Positions 5,865 through 15,237 of a stretch of DNA of 64,000 bases are shown in pieces. Source of the DNA: Pseudomonadota bacterium (GTDB lineage Bacteria; Myxococcota; Myxococcia; Myxococcales; Myxococcaceae). The translations under genes and the position numbers were made by a program. The stretch is from contig JAFAFL010000057.1 of the NCBI GenBank assembly GCA_023423535.1, positions 1-64,000 on the forward strand, read 5' to 3'. Numbering within the stretch: position 1 is the first letter of the stretch; every line of letters begins with the position of its first letter. Below the pieces are notes generated by a model. That model made no database searches and was not told the DNA's origin. It saw nothing but the letters and a program-made list of their open reading frames with translations.

Positions 5865-8576
5865 GTGCGCTCCCCAAAGTCGTTCGCGTTGCTCGCCTTC
5901 GCTGCGGTGTGGGTGGTCGGGTGTGGGCAGACCGCGCCCAGACCGCCCGCCCCCGATGCCGGCGACCCCTTCTTTCCAGGCACCAACCCCAGTCAGCCCA
6001 CGTGCACCGAGGGCGAGACCCGCGAGTGCTACGGCGGCGATGCGGCCACGCGCGGCGTCGGCAACTGCAAGGCCGGCAGCCAGACGTGCGTGAACGGGTT
6101 CTGGACCGCGTGTGATGGCCAGGTGCTGCCCCAGCCCGAGAGCTGCGCCACCGAAGCCGACGACGACTGCGACGGCGAGGTGAACGAGGAGGGCGCGGAC
6201 TGCGGCTGTCAGGCGGGCTCGGTGCGCGGCTGCTACTCGGGCCCGGCAGGCACCGCGGGCGTGGGGCTCTGCCGCGTGGGCACGCAGACCTGCAACGCGA
6301 ACGGCGTCGGCTACGGGCCGTGTGTCGGTGAGGTGCTGCCGCAGGCGGAGACCTGCAACACGCCGGCGGACGAGGACTGCGACGGGCTCGTCAACGAGGG
6401 CGGCGAAGGCTGCGTGTGCGCTCCGGGCGCGAGCGAGCCTTGCTACACCGGTCCCCCGGGAACCGCGGGGGTGGGCGCATGCCGCGAGGGCACGAGGCTG
6501 TGCAACGCGCTGGGCACCGCGTGGGGCGGCTGTGACGGTCAGACGTTGCCGCAGGCGGAGACCTGCAACACGCCGGAAGACGACGACTGCGACGGTACCG
6601 CCAACGAGGACGGCCCCGGCTGCGTGTGCCAGCCGGGTGCGGTGCGCGGCTGCTACACCGGACCTGCAGGCACCGCGGGCGTGGGCCCGTGCAAGGCGGG
6701 CGTGGAGACCTGCAACGCGCAGGGCAACGGCTACGGCGCGTGTGTGGGTGAGGTGAAGCCGCTCGTCGAGGACTGCGACACGCCGATCGACGAGAACTGC
6801 GACGGTCAGACGCCGGCCTGCCAGTCGATCATCCCGATCATCGACCTGCGCGGAGACGCGAACCGCAACGGCACGGTGGAGCTGGCCGGCACCGCGGACG
6901 ACGCCAACGAGGCGCAGTGGAGCGCGCAGTCCGGTGCGGTGTTCCTCGCGAACATCGACGACGACCAGAGCGCGTGCCCCACCTCGAACCAGACGGACAC
7001 GCAGCTGGCGAACTGCCACGACGCGGCGGACACCGTGGTGAACGGGGCCGCGGATGCGGAGGACCTCGCGCGGCTGAGAACCGTGCCCTGGCCGGATGCC
7101 CCGCAGAACGCGAGCGCGACGGTGACGCTCTCACTGCCCTCCGCTTCGGCCGCCACGACGCCGACGAGCGTGGTGAGGCTCTTCAAGCGGACCGGCCCCA
7201 CGACCTGGCAGCACTACGTGCCGGGCACGGCGCTGAGCAGCGCGGAGCTTCAGGCCGGGCTGGAGTTCGGCATCGAGGGCCGCGACATCCTCCGCGACAG
7301 CGCGGTGTGGGACGGGACCGTGGACGTCACCTTCACCGTCAACGCCGGCACCGACCCGAGCGGAGTGCCGCTGCAGGGAGGGAGCGACACGGTTCGGATG
7401 CGCCAGGCGCCGGTCATCTTCCGGCACCACCTCGACCGGGCGGAGAGGGTGTACATCTCGAACGTCGGGACGAGTCAGGCGGGGTTCTCTCCCTTCCGCA
7501 CCGACTTCCTTGCGGCTGCGACCGCGGCGTCCGTTCCGCAACCGGTGACCCAGCTCTCGACGAGCGACCGGTGGACGCAGGACTTCTTCGAGACCGCCTA
7601 CATGTCGATGCCGGGGCCCAACGGCGCGCAGAAGGTCATTCACGTCAATTTCCGCTCGGCGAACCACACAGGTTCGCTGCGCGCCGCCGGACGGCTCGTC
7701 TACACGGCACTGAGGGGTCCGGATGTCGCGGGCGCCGTGTCGTTCAGCACGACGCACGAGAACTCCTGGGACACGCTGAATTCGTTCGGGAACCTGGAGA
7801 CGATCCCGCCCTACGCAAAGAACGGCGTGACCTACACCGTCGGCAAGGTGTTGCGGGGCGGGACGTTCTCGAGCACCGCCAGCGGCAACTACTTCCCCGA
7901 TCCGGCGTTCGACAAGATGGTGGCTGCACAGAGCGTGCAGGGCATCCACTACGTGGACACCTCCTGGCTGGTGGTGAGCCACGTCGACGAAACCTTGAGC
8001 TTCGTCCGGGCAAACACGCCGCGGGGCTGGGTGATGCTCGCCTCAGCCCCCACGCTCGCGAGGAACATGCTGCAGCAGGCTCAGGCGCAGGGACACGGCT
8101 CCACGAACATGTTCGTAGGCAAGATGTGGTCTTCCACCGTCTCCGCACAGGTCAGCATCAACCAGGTGCTCGCGGACATCGATCTCATGAACGAGAGCGC
8201 AAGCGCGGCGGTGGAGATCGACTCACAGGTCCAGTCCGTCGCCAGTGAGACGGGTCTGCAGTCCTCGGAGATTCTGCCCGTTGCCGGGCTGTTCGAACGG
8301 ACCAGCGGCTACTCGGTCGCGCACGAGCCCGGCATGGTCAACGGCATCTACCTGTCGAACACCCGCTTCGGCGTTCCGGTGCCGCATGGCCCGGTCATCA
8401 ACGGGCAGGACCTCTTCCGGCAGCAGTTCCAGAGCGTGCTGCAGCCGCTCGGCATCACCATCAGCTGGATCGAGAATTGGGACCTGCTCCACCGGAACCT
8501 CGGAGAGGTCCACTGCGGATCGAATACGACGCGCGAGGTTCCTCTGAACGTGAAGTGGTGGGAGAGCGGACTATGA
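5865..8576 (+). CDS. Lipoprotein with MopE-like repeats and a protein-arginine deiminase domain
   Basis: 903 residues from GTG 5865. Residues 1-20 are a lipoprotein signal (VVGC, lipidated Cys20). Residues about 47-318 hold four Cys-rich units with CNTPxDEDCDGxxNE motifs, like the putative metal-binding MopE repeats of Myxococcota secreted proteins. From about 325 the protein follows peptidylarginine deiminases: a Ca-binding-like middle region (VVRLFKRTG, DSAVWDGTVDVTFTV), then the catalytic domain. Three catalytic blocks of human PAD4 are visible: DRWTQD at 568-573, HVDE at 706-709 and EVHCGSN with Cys884. The enzyme should convert peptidyl-arginine to citrulline at the cell surface or outer membrane. 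Intact catalytic residues argue for activity. The gene ends in CTATGA, overlapping the start of the HEAT-repeat gene. Longer N-termini upstream of 5865 lack a signal peptide. Confidence 0.88.
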   Translation: MRSPKSFALLAFAAVWVVGCGQTAPRPPAPDAGDPFFPGTNPSQPTCTEGETRECYGGDAATRGVGNCKAGSQTCVNGFWTACDGQVLPQPESCATEADDDCDGEVNEEGADCGCQAGSVRGCYSGPAGTAGVGLCRVGTQTCNANGVGYGPCVGEVLPQAETCNTPADEDCDGLVNEGGEGCVCAPGASEPCYTGPPGTAGVGACREGTRLCNALGTAWGGCDGQTLPQAETCNTPEDDDCDGTANEDGPGCVCQPGAVRGCYTGPAGTAGVGPCKAGVETCNAQGNGYGACVGEVKPLVEDCDTPIDENCDGQTPACQSIIPIIDLRGDANRNGTVELAGTADDANEAQWSAQSGAVFLANIDDDQSACPTSNQTDTQLANCHDAADTVVNGAADAEDLARLRTVPWPDAPQNASATVTLSLPSASAATTPTSVVRLFKRTGPTTWQHYVPGTALSSAELQAGLEFGIEGRDILRDSAVWDGTVDVTFTVNAGTDPSGVPLQGGSDTVRMRQAPVIFRHHLDRAERVYISNVGTSQAGFSPFRTDFLAAATAASVPQPVTQLSTSDRWTQDFFETAYMSMPGPNGAQKVIHVNFRSANHTGSLRAAGRLVYTALRGPDVAGAVSFSTTHENSWDTLNSFGNLETIPPYAKNGVTYTVGKVLRGGTFSSTASGNYFPDPAFDKMVAAQSVQGIHYVDTSWLVVSHVDETLSFVRANTPRGWVMLASAPTLARNMLQQAQAQGHGSTNMFVGKMWSSTVSAQVSINQVLADIDLMNESASAAVEIDSQVQSVASETGLQSSEILPVAGLFERTSGYSVAHEPGMVNGIYLSNTRFGVPVPHGPVINGQDLFRQQFQSVLQPLGITISWIENWDLLHRNLGEVHCGSNTTREVPLNVKWWESGL
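6003..6818 (+). repeat. Four tandem Cys-rich (MopE-like) coding repeats
   Basis: Units begin at 6003, 6207, 6417 and 6627 and are 204, 210, 210 and 192 bases long. Each encodes a CxxG...CY-G-PAGTAGVG-CxxGxxxC module ending in a C-x7-DCDG motif with acidic residues that could bind calcium or copper. Units 2 to 4 are more similar to each other than to unit 1, suggesting recent duplication. Confidence 0.85.
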
Positions 8577-9544
8577 ATCTCATGAAGCGCGCGTGCCTCG
8601 TCTTCGTCGCGGCGACGCTCGGCTGGATGGCCGATGGGCGCGCGTCGCCCCCTTCTCCTTCTTCGCGGACGCGAGGCGCGGTGATCGAGTCAGCACGGAT
8701 CGCGGACGGCGCGCGGACGGTGCTCTTGCGGGAGATCGCCACGGCGCGTTCGGAGCACCCCGATGCGTTCAAGGGACTTGCAGAACTGCGCGACGCACTT
8801 CCGGAGTTGGATGCAGCCAAGCGCGGACGGTTTGCTCCCATGACCCCTGCCCTCAAGGCGGTGGGCCGGATGTCCATCTATCCGCTGCTCGAGGAGCTGG
8901 CCTTCTCCGCGGAGCCGCAGGGGGATCTGACGAATTCGGCGTGGCTGTCCTGGCGCGTGGGGCTCATCGAGGCCGTCGGCTCGATGCGTGATCCTCGCGC
9001 CGCGCCCGTCTTGTTCGCACTGCTCGATGCGCCTTCGTCCGACTTCCTCGTGATGCAGGCAGCGGCCGAGGCCGTTGCGAAGCTCGAGACGGACGTGGCC
9101 GCGGCGCGGTTGATCCGTCTTTCAAGGGACCATGGTGTGAGACGGGATGCCGCGGTGGCCGGCATGGGTCACTGCCGGACGAAGCCCATCGTCGATCGGC
9201 TCGTGAAGATTCTGGAGGAACAGCCGGAGCGAGCGCTTGCGATGCACGCCATCAAGAGCCTGGGCACCGCGGCGAACGCCTGGGTGTGGGAGATGCCCGT
9301 AATGGCTGGCGCTCCCGACCAGGCGCATGTGCGGGAAACTGCGGTGCGTGCGCTGGTCGCCGCCTTTGTGCGTTGGGACGGCGAGGTCCGCGAGAAGGCG
9401 CTCCACGGAATCCTCGTGGTTGACCACCCGAACACGCCAGAGCTGCTGGCTGCGGCGCGGAAGGACGCTGCTACGGACGAGCTGCGCGCGGCACTCGATC
9501 GCCTTGCGTCGAGGTTTGAGCAGAACCCGCTTCGGACGCGATGA
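8573..9544 (+). CDS. Secreted HEAT-repeat protein coupled to the deiminase
   Basis: 323 residues. The ATG at 8573 overlaps the deiminase stop (ATGA), so translation is coupled. An N-terminal signal peptide (LVFVAATLGWMADGRA) sends it to the envelope. The rest is almost entirely helical, with HEAT-like pairs such as DPRAAPVLFALLDAP, DVAAARLIRLSRDHG and TKPIVDRLVKILEE. HEAT arrays are scaffolds for protein binding. Given the coupling, it may present substrates to, anchor or inhibit the deiminase; this is inference. I do not recognise a more specific family. Confidence 0.75.
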   Translation: MNLMKRACLVFVAATLGWMADGRASPPSPSSRTRGAVIESARIADGARTVLLREIATARSEHPDAFKGLAELRDALPELDAAKRGRFAPMTPALKAVGRMSIYPLLEELAFSAEPQGDLTNSAWLSWRVGLIEAVGSMRDPRAAPVLFALLDAPSSDFLVMQAAAEAVAKLETDVAAARLIRLSRDHGVRRDAAVAGMGHCRTKPIVDRLVKILEEQPERALAMHAIKSLGTAANAWVWEMPVMAGAPDQAHVRETAVRALVAAFVRWDGEVREKALHGILVVDHPNTPELLAAARKDAATDELRAALDRLASRFEQNPLRTR

Positions 9545-9592
9545 GCGCGTGTTCGATTGAACCAGCCGTCGCTGCCGTATAGCGCGGGATTC

Positions 9593-9721
9593 ATGGTCAA
9601 AGCCGACTGGAGGTCGAAGCCGACGATCCTGGCCACCTGCTCGACATTCGGGCTTCTGGCCTTCGGATGGGTTTTCGCGACGGGATGTCAGAAGGACAGC
9701 TGCGCTTCGGACGCGGAATGA
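9593..9721 (+). CDS. Short lipoprotein ORF, probably the 5' part of a broken gene
   Basis: 42 residues from ATG 9593: a hydrophobic segment ending in a lipobox-like FATGC, then DSCASDAE and TGA at 9719. Reading through the TGA in the same frame gives ESNAYCHVELRACFKRSEPD. This extends the Cys pattern (C-x4-AE-[stop]-x3-NAYC-x5-AC) as if the TGA had been TGC. A shift into the frame of the next ORF then supplies a propeller-like domain. I therefore read 9593-10323 as one lipoprotein gene damaged by a nonsense codon and a frameshift. A genuine 42-residue lipoprotein is possible but less likely. Confidence 0.45.
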   Translation: MVKADWRSKPTILATCSTFGLLAFGWVFATGCQKDSCASDAE

Positions 9722-9816
9722 GAGTCAAACGCGTATTGCCACGTCGAGCTTCGCGCATGTTTCAAGCGAAGTGAGCCGGACCTGCCAGACGCGCGCTGGA
9801 CTCAGAGGGCCTCAAG

Positions 9817-10323
9817 ATGGGGCCGAGAGACTCGATGCTCACGTTGAAGCTCTCCTCCGAGGACCACTCGATCAGCGGGGTCTGGGCCGGGCAGGACAAC
9901 CGCTGGGTGGCTGGCACGCAGACCACGCCCACGGGGTCGACGCTACAGCTCGTCAGGCGCTGCCGCCTGGGCGTGAGCTCGTGTGACATCGTCAGTGATG
10001 TCGGAGTGAAAGACTGGGCCGACGTCAGCGGGCTGCCAGACGGACGCGTGTTTCTTGCTGCGCGTGACGGGAGCGTCGTCCACTACGACGGGTTCGTCGC
10101 TATCGAGCGCAAGACCCCGGCAGGCCTCCTCAATCGCATCCATGCGCGCACCGAGACGGACGTGTGGGCCGTGGGCGAATCAGGTCACGTCGTGCACTGG
10201 GACGGAACACAATGGCGTGACGTGCCGCACCCTGCCGGTCACGGTCTCGTCGACGTGGCTTCTGCCGAAGGAGCTACCTGGATTCTCGGAACGGAGAACC
10301 GGCTGCTCCGCCGCGCGCAGTAG
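9817..10323 (+). CDS. Propeller-like repeat protein, probably a gene remnant
   Basis: 168 residues of short beta-strand repeats: GVWAGQDNRWVAGT, DVSGLPDGRVFLAARDGSVVHYDG, DVWAVGESGHVVHWDGTQWRDV and GATWILGTENRLL. These resemble blades of WD40/kelch-like lipoproteins common in Myxococcota. No signal peptide precedes the ATG at 9817 and the frame is open back to 9775, so this is most simply the 3' part of the lipoprotein gene that begins at 9593. It ends six bases before the convergent regulator gene. No enzymatic motif is seen. Confidence 0.5.
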   Translation: MGPRDSMLTLKLSSEDHSISGVWAGQDNRWVAGTQTTPTGSTLQLVRRCRLGVSSCDIVSDVGVKDWADVSGLPDGRVFLAARDGSVVHYDGFVAIERKTPAGLLNRIHARTETDVWAVGESGHVVHWDGTQWRDVPHPAGHGLVDVASAEGATWILGTENRLLRRAQ

Positions 10324-10329
10324 CGCCGG

Positions 10330-11706
<1,377 letters not shown>

Positions 11707-11710
11707 CTCG

Positions 11711-13021
11711 TCAGCCTCTCGTTTCAGCGCGCCTGGGGAGGGTCAGCTCGAAGCGTGCGCCACCGTCCGCAGCGTTCTCCGCGCGGAGGCGTCCGCCGTG
11801 AAGCTCGGCTGCGCGCCGCGCCACCGCGAGCCCCAGCCCCACGCCGCGCACCTTGTTCGTCACGAAGGGATCGAAGATCCGCTCTGCCAGCTCCGGTGGA
11901 ATCCCCGGCCCGTGGTCACGCACCGTGAACTGAAGCGTGCCCTCCTGCACCCGCGCGCCCACGTCCACCGCGCCGTCCGGATCGCTCGCCTGCAGCGCGT
12001 TGCGGATGACGTTCTCCAGCGCTTCGTGCACCCGCTCCGCATCCAGCGGCCAGCTCGCGTTCAGGGCGCTCGGTTCGACGTTCACCCGGACCCGCTCGAC
12101 GGGAGCATTGGTCGAAGCGAGCGCGGCATCGACGGCACGCTGCAGGACCGCAAGCGGGGAGACCTCGGCCACGCGCAGCTCACCGGAGCGCGCAAAGGAG
12201 AGCAGGTCGTTCATCCGCTGCTCCATCCGCACCGCGTCGCCCACCAGCCGGTTCACCTTCGGAGAGAGTGCGGGATCCTCCTCGACCGTCTCCGCGAGCA
12301 GCTGCGCGTGCCCCTTCAACGACGCGAGCGGGTTTCGCAGCTCATGCGCGAGCACGGCGGACATCTCCCCCAGCGCGGCGAGCCTGCGTCCCCGCTCCAG
12401 CTCCGCCTCCGCTCGTTCGCGTGCGAGCAGCGAACGGCGCAGCGCGGCGGCGAGGGCGAGGATCCCCACCGCGCTGGCAACGGCGACGAACACCACCCTT
12501 CGCGCGTGCGCCTTGAGGTCCAGCGCGAGGCGGGGCTCGAAGTCGATCACCAGCAGCGAACGTGCTCTGCGAAGCCTCGGGTCCGGACGGTCGCCGCGCG
12601 TCTCCGCGTCCGCTCCCAGGCGCCCGCGCAGTCGTCCCGGCACCGGTACCGAATAGCGCGCGCGATCGCCGCTCCAGCTGACCTCACCCGCGCGCGGCAC
12701 GGTGCGCAGCGGCTCCGGCGTGCCGGCGGTGACCGGCCCGTCGTTCGGATCCCCGAGCAGCCGCAGCGCGATGAGTCCTTCCTCTTCGCGCTCCGCCACC
12801 AGCGACTCGAGCGCGGCCTCTTCGTTTCCGGGACCTGCCTGCCACAACGCGGCGCGCGCGGCGGAGGCCCAGCCCTCGCCGAGACCTCGCACCACGAGCT
12901 CGCTCGCTCCGGTGACGCTCTGGCGGAGGATGAACGCGGTCACCAGCAGCACCACCGCCACCGCCACAGCGCCGATGATCGGCAGCATCGGCGCCCGCAA
13001 CTGCGAAGCCGTCACCTTCAC
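11711..13021 (-). CDS. Membrane sensor histidine kinase partner of the NtrC-type regulator
   Basis: 436 residues. Membrane helices at about 13-33 and 175-195 flank a periplasmic sensor region of roughly 140 residues. The HisKA motif AVLAHELRNPLASL carries His226. The HATPase domain follows with an N box (ENVIRNALQAS), DHGPGIP and a GLGLAVARR G2 box. It should phosphorylate the regulator encoded just downstream. The periplasmic domain is Arg-rich and matches no ligand domain I recognise, so the signal is unknown; the link to an export operon suggests an envelope or toxic-compound stress. The ATG at 13021 faces the tolC-like gene across 180 bases. Confidence 0.9.
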   Translation of the reverse strand: MKVTASQLRAPMLPIIGAVAVAVVLLVTAFILRQSVTGASELVVRGLGEGWASAARAALWQAGPGNEEAALESLVAEREEEGLIALRLLGDPNDGPVTAGTPEPLRTVPRAGEVSWSGDRARYSVPVPGRLRGRLGADAETRGDRPDPRLRRARSLLVIDFEPRLALDLKAHARRVVFVAVASAVGILALAAALRRSLLARERAEAELERGRRLAALGEMSAVLAHELRNPLASLKGHAQLLAETVEEDPALSPKVNRLVGDAVRMEQRMNDLLSFARSGELRVAEVSPLAVLQRAVDAALASTNAPVERVRVNVEPSALNASWPLDAERVHEALENVIRNALQASDPDGAVDVGARVQEGTLQFTVRDHGPGIPPELAERIFDPFVTNKVRGVGLGLAVARRAAELHGGRLRAENAADGGARFELTLPRRAETRG

Positions 13022-13047
13022 GCGTGCCTCCCGAGCAGGCAGCCCGC

Positions 13048-13083
13048 TGCGGATTCCGCATCGGACCGAGTGCGGAAAGCGCA
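13048..13083 (+). promoter_or_regulatory. Paired upstream activator palindromes
   Basis: TGCGGATTCCGCA at 13048-13060 is a perfect inverted repeat around a central T, and TGCGGAAAGCGCA at 13071-13083 is a near copy. They start 23 bases apart, about two helical turns. They lie 56-91 bases upstream of the sigma-54 site, a normal distance for NtrC-type enhancer sites. The adjacent NtrC-family regulator is the obvious candidate to bind them. Confidence 0.65.
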
Positions 13084-13138
13084 GCCAAATCGCGCCTCAC
13101 GCGCTACGTCAGGGGCCGTTTTCGAGGGAGAGGCGCGG

Positions 13139-13154
13139 TGGTACGCGCGCTGCA
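13139..13154 (+). promoter_or_regulatory. Sigma-54 promoter of the export operon
   Basis: TGGTACGCGCGCTGCA matches the -24/-12 consensus TGGCACG-N4-TTGCA in ten of twelve fixed positions, with the invariant GG and GC exactly ten bases apart. Transcription would begin near 13165, about 37 bases before the preferred ATG at 13202. Confidence 0.72.
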
Positions 13155-13201
13155 ATTCGCTCTGTCGAAGCCTGTTCCCGCCACTCACCATGGAGAAGTC
13201 G

Positions 13202-14542
13202 ATGCAAAGCATTCGTCGCCTCGTCACTGCAACCTCCGTGACAGCGCGGCGTGCCTCTCTCGCGCCCCTGCTCGCGATGGCTGTGGCCCTCCCCGCCGCA
13301 GCCCAGCCCGCGACGCGCGCCGAGCCTCCGCGGATCTCGCTCGCGGACGCGGTGGCGAAGGGGATGACGGTCGCGCCGGACATCGCGGATGCGCGTGGCT
13401 CGGTGACGGTGGCCGAGGCCTCGCAGCGCCGCGCGAAGGGCTCGTATCTGCCGAGCCTCTCCGCGTCGGCGGGCACCGCGCTCGCCTCCACCGAGCGGTT
13501 CGATCCGAACACGTCGGTCACGGTCAGCGGCGCGGGCGCGCAGCTCAACGCGGGCCTGGGGCTGTCGTGGGACGTCTATACCGGCGGCCGTCGCAGCGCC
13601 GAGCGCACGCGCACCGCCGCGCAGCTCGAGTCCTTTCGATCGCAGCTCATCAGCCGCGAGCGCGATCTCGTGTTGCGCATCACCACCGCCTGGTACGGCG
13701 CGCTGAACGTGGAGCGGCTGGAGCGCGTGGCGGCCTCACGGCTCGAGCGCGCGCAGGTGCAGCTCGAGGCGGCGAAGCGTCGCGCGGAGATGGGCGCGGC
13801 GACGAAGAGCGACGTGCTGCGCGCGGAGCTGGAGGTCTTCAACGCTCGCACGCAGGGCATGGAGGTGGAGACCCTGCTGCGCGCGCATCGGCTGGAGCTC
13901 GGGCGCCTGGTGGGCGAGCGCGGTCCGGTGGCGCCGACGCAGGGCGCGGAGGAGCCGGCGGGTGCGCTGGAGTTGTCGGCGGAGGAGCTGGAGTCGCTCG
14001 TCTCCGAGCACCCCGACGTGGCGTCGGCGATGTCGTCGCTCGAGGCCACGCGCGCGACGGTGCAGCAGGCGAAGGCGGGTTGGCTGCCCCAGGTGCGGCT
14101 GAGCGGCGGGTACGACTGGTTCAGCCCGCTTCCGGACGTGACCGAGGGCCGCACGGGTTGGTCGGTGCGGCTCGGGCTCTCGTACCCGATCTTCGATGGC
14201 TGGGCCCGCGACGAGACGATGCAGCGGGCGCGCGTGAACGTGACGGTGGCGGAGTCGCAGGTGGCGGACCTCCAGCGCGCGGTGCGCACCGAGCTCGAGC
14301 GCGCGCTGGACGAGGAGCGGCTCGCCGCGTGGCGGGTGGAGGTCTCGCGTTCGGCGGTGGAGGCCGCGCGCGAGGACCTGCGCGTGCAACAGGAGCGCTA
14401 CGCGGTGGGAACGACGACGATGCTGGATCTGCTCACTTCACAGGAGCGCCTCGTGCAGGCGGAGACCGACGCCATCGACGCGTCGCTCGCCCGCGCCATT
14501 GCCCGCGCGCAGTGGGTGGCGCTGACCGGGAGGGCGCCGTGA
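13202..14542 (+). CDS. TolC-family outer membrane efflux protein
   Basis: 446 residues from the ATG at 13202, which is preceded by GGAG at 13192-13195; another in-frame ATG at 13190 would add four residues. A signal peptide ends at PAAAQ. Two homologous halves each contain a long helical hairpin of the TolC barrel-tunnel, such as ISLADAVAKGM...DIADARGSVTVAEA and DLLTSQERLVQAETDAIDA. It should form the outer-membrane duct of a tripartite exporter with the next three genes. The end overlaps the ATPase start (GTGA). An open frame extending upstream over the kinase gene is a shadow. Confidence 0.9.
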   Translation: MQSIRRLVTATSVTARRASLAPLLAMAVALPAAAQPATRAEPPRISLADAVAKGMTVAPDIADARGSVTVAEASQRRAKGSYLPSLSASAGTALASTERFDPNTSVTVSGAGAQLNAGLGLSWDVYTGGRRSAERTRTAAQLESFRSQLISRERDLVLRITTAWYGALNVERLERVAASRLERAQVQLEAAKRRAEMGAATKSDVLRAELEVFNARTQGMEVETLLRAHRLELGRLVGERGPVAPTQGAEEPAGALELSAEELESLVSEHPDVASAMSSLEATRATVQQAKAGWLPQVRLSGGYDWFSPLPDVTEGRTGWSVRLGLSYPIFDGWARDETMQRARVNVTVAESQVADLQRAVRTELERALDEERLAAWRVEVSRSAVEAAREDLRVQQERYAVGTTTMLDLLTSQERLVQAETDAIDASLARAIARAQWVALTGRAP

Positions 14543-15237
14543 GCACGAACGACCTCGTCATCCGCGTGGAGGCGCTGACGAAGACGTACCGCATGGGCGC
14601 GGAGGACGTGCGCGCGCTGGCGGGCGTGGACTTCACGCTCGCGCGCAACGAGTACGTCTCGATCATGGGGCCGTCGGGCTCGGGCAAGTCCACCTTCATG
14701 AACGTCATCGGCTGCCTCGACGTGCCGAGCAGCGGGCGCTACTGGCTCAACGGCACCGCGGTGGAGAGCCTCGGCGAGGACGCGCTGGCCCGCATCCGCA
14801 ACCGCGAGATCGGCTTCGTGTTCCAGACCTTCAACCTGCTGCCTCGGGCGAGCGCGCTGGACAACGTGCAGCTGCCGCTCGCCTACGCGCAGGTGGGACG
14901 CAGCGAGCGCAAGAAGCGGGCGGCGGAGATGCTCGAGCGGGTGGGCCTCGGCGAGCGGATGCACCACAAGCCGAACGAGCTCTCCGGCGGCCAGAAGCAG
15001 CGGGTGGCGATCGCGCGGGCGCTGGTGACGCGGCCGGCGCTCTTGCTCGCGGACGAGCCGACCGGTGCGCTCGACAGCCGGACGACGGAGGAGATCCTCG
15101 CCCTGTTCGACGAGCTCCACCGGCAGGGCCAGACGCTGATGGTGGTGACGCACGAGGCAGACGTGGCCGCGCGCGCGATGCGGCAGGTGTTTCTCAAGGA
15201 CGGGCGGATCGCTCGCGACGAGCGGAGGGCAGCATGA
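14539..15237 (+). CDS. MacB/LolD-type ABC transporter ATPase
   Basis: 232 residues from GTG 14539. Walker A is GPSGSGKST (44-52), the signature is LSGGQ (148-152), Walker B is LLLADEP (168-174), followed by ALDS and an H-loop (VVTHEAD). The sequence is of the MacB/LolD type that works mechanically with a periplasm-facing permease. Four-base overlaps on both sides show tight coupling with the TolC and HlyD-family genes. In Escherichia coli MacB the ATPase and permease are one polypeptide; here they are separate, as in many other bacteria. Confidence 0.93.
   Translation: MSTNDLVIRVEALTKTYRMGAEDVRALAGVDFTLARNEYVSIMGPSGSGKSTFMNVIGCLDVPSSGRYWLNGTAVESLGEDALARIRNREIGFVFQTFNLLPRASALDNVQLPLAYAQVGRSERKKRAAEMLERVGLGERMHHKPNELSGGQKQRVAIARALVTRPALLLADEPTGALDSRTTEEILALFDELHRQGQTLMVVTHEADVAARAMRQVFLKDGRIARDERRAA

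Noticed and set aside
6003..6818. EGF-like or dockerin domains in the deiminase lipoprotein
   Set aside because: Cys spacing and the DCDGxxNE motif fit MopE-like repeats better than EGF or dockerin modules.
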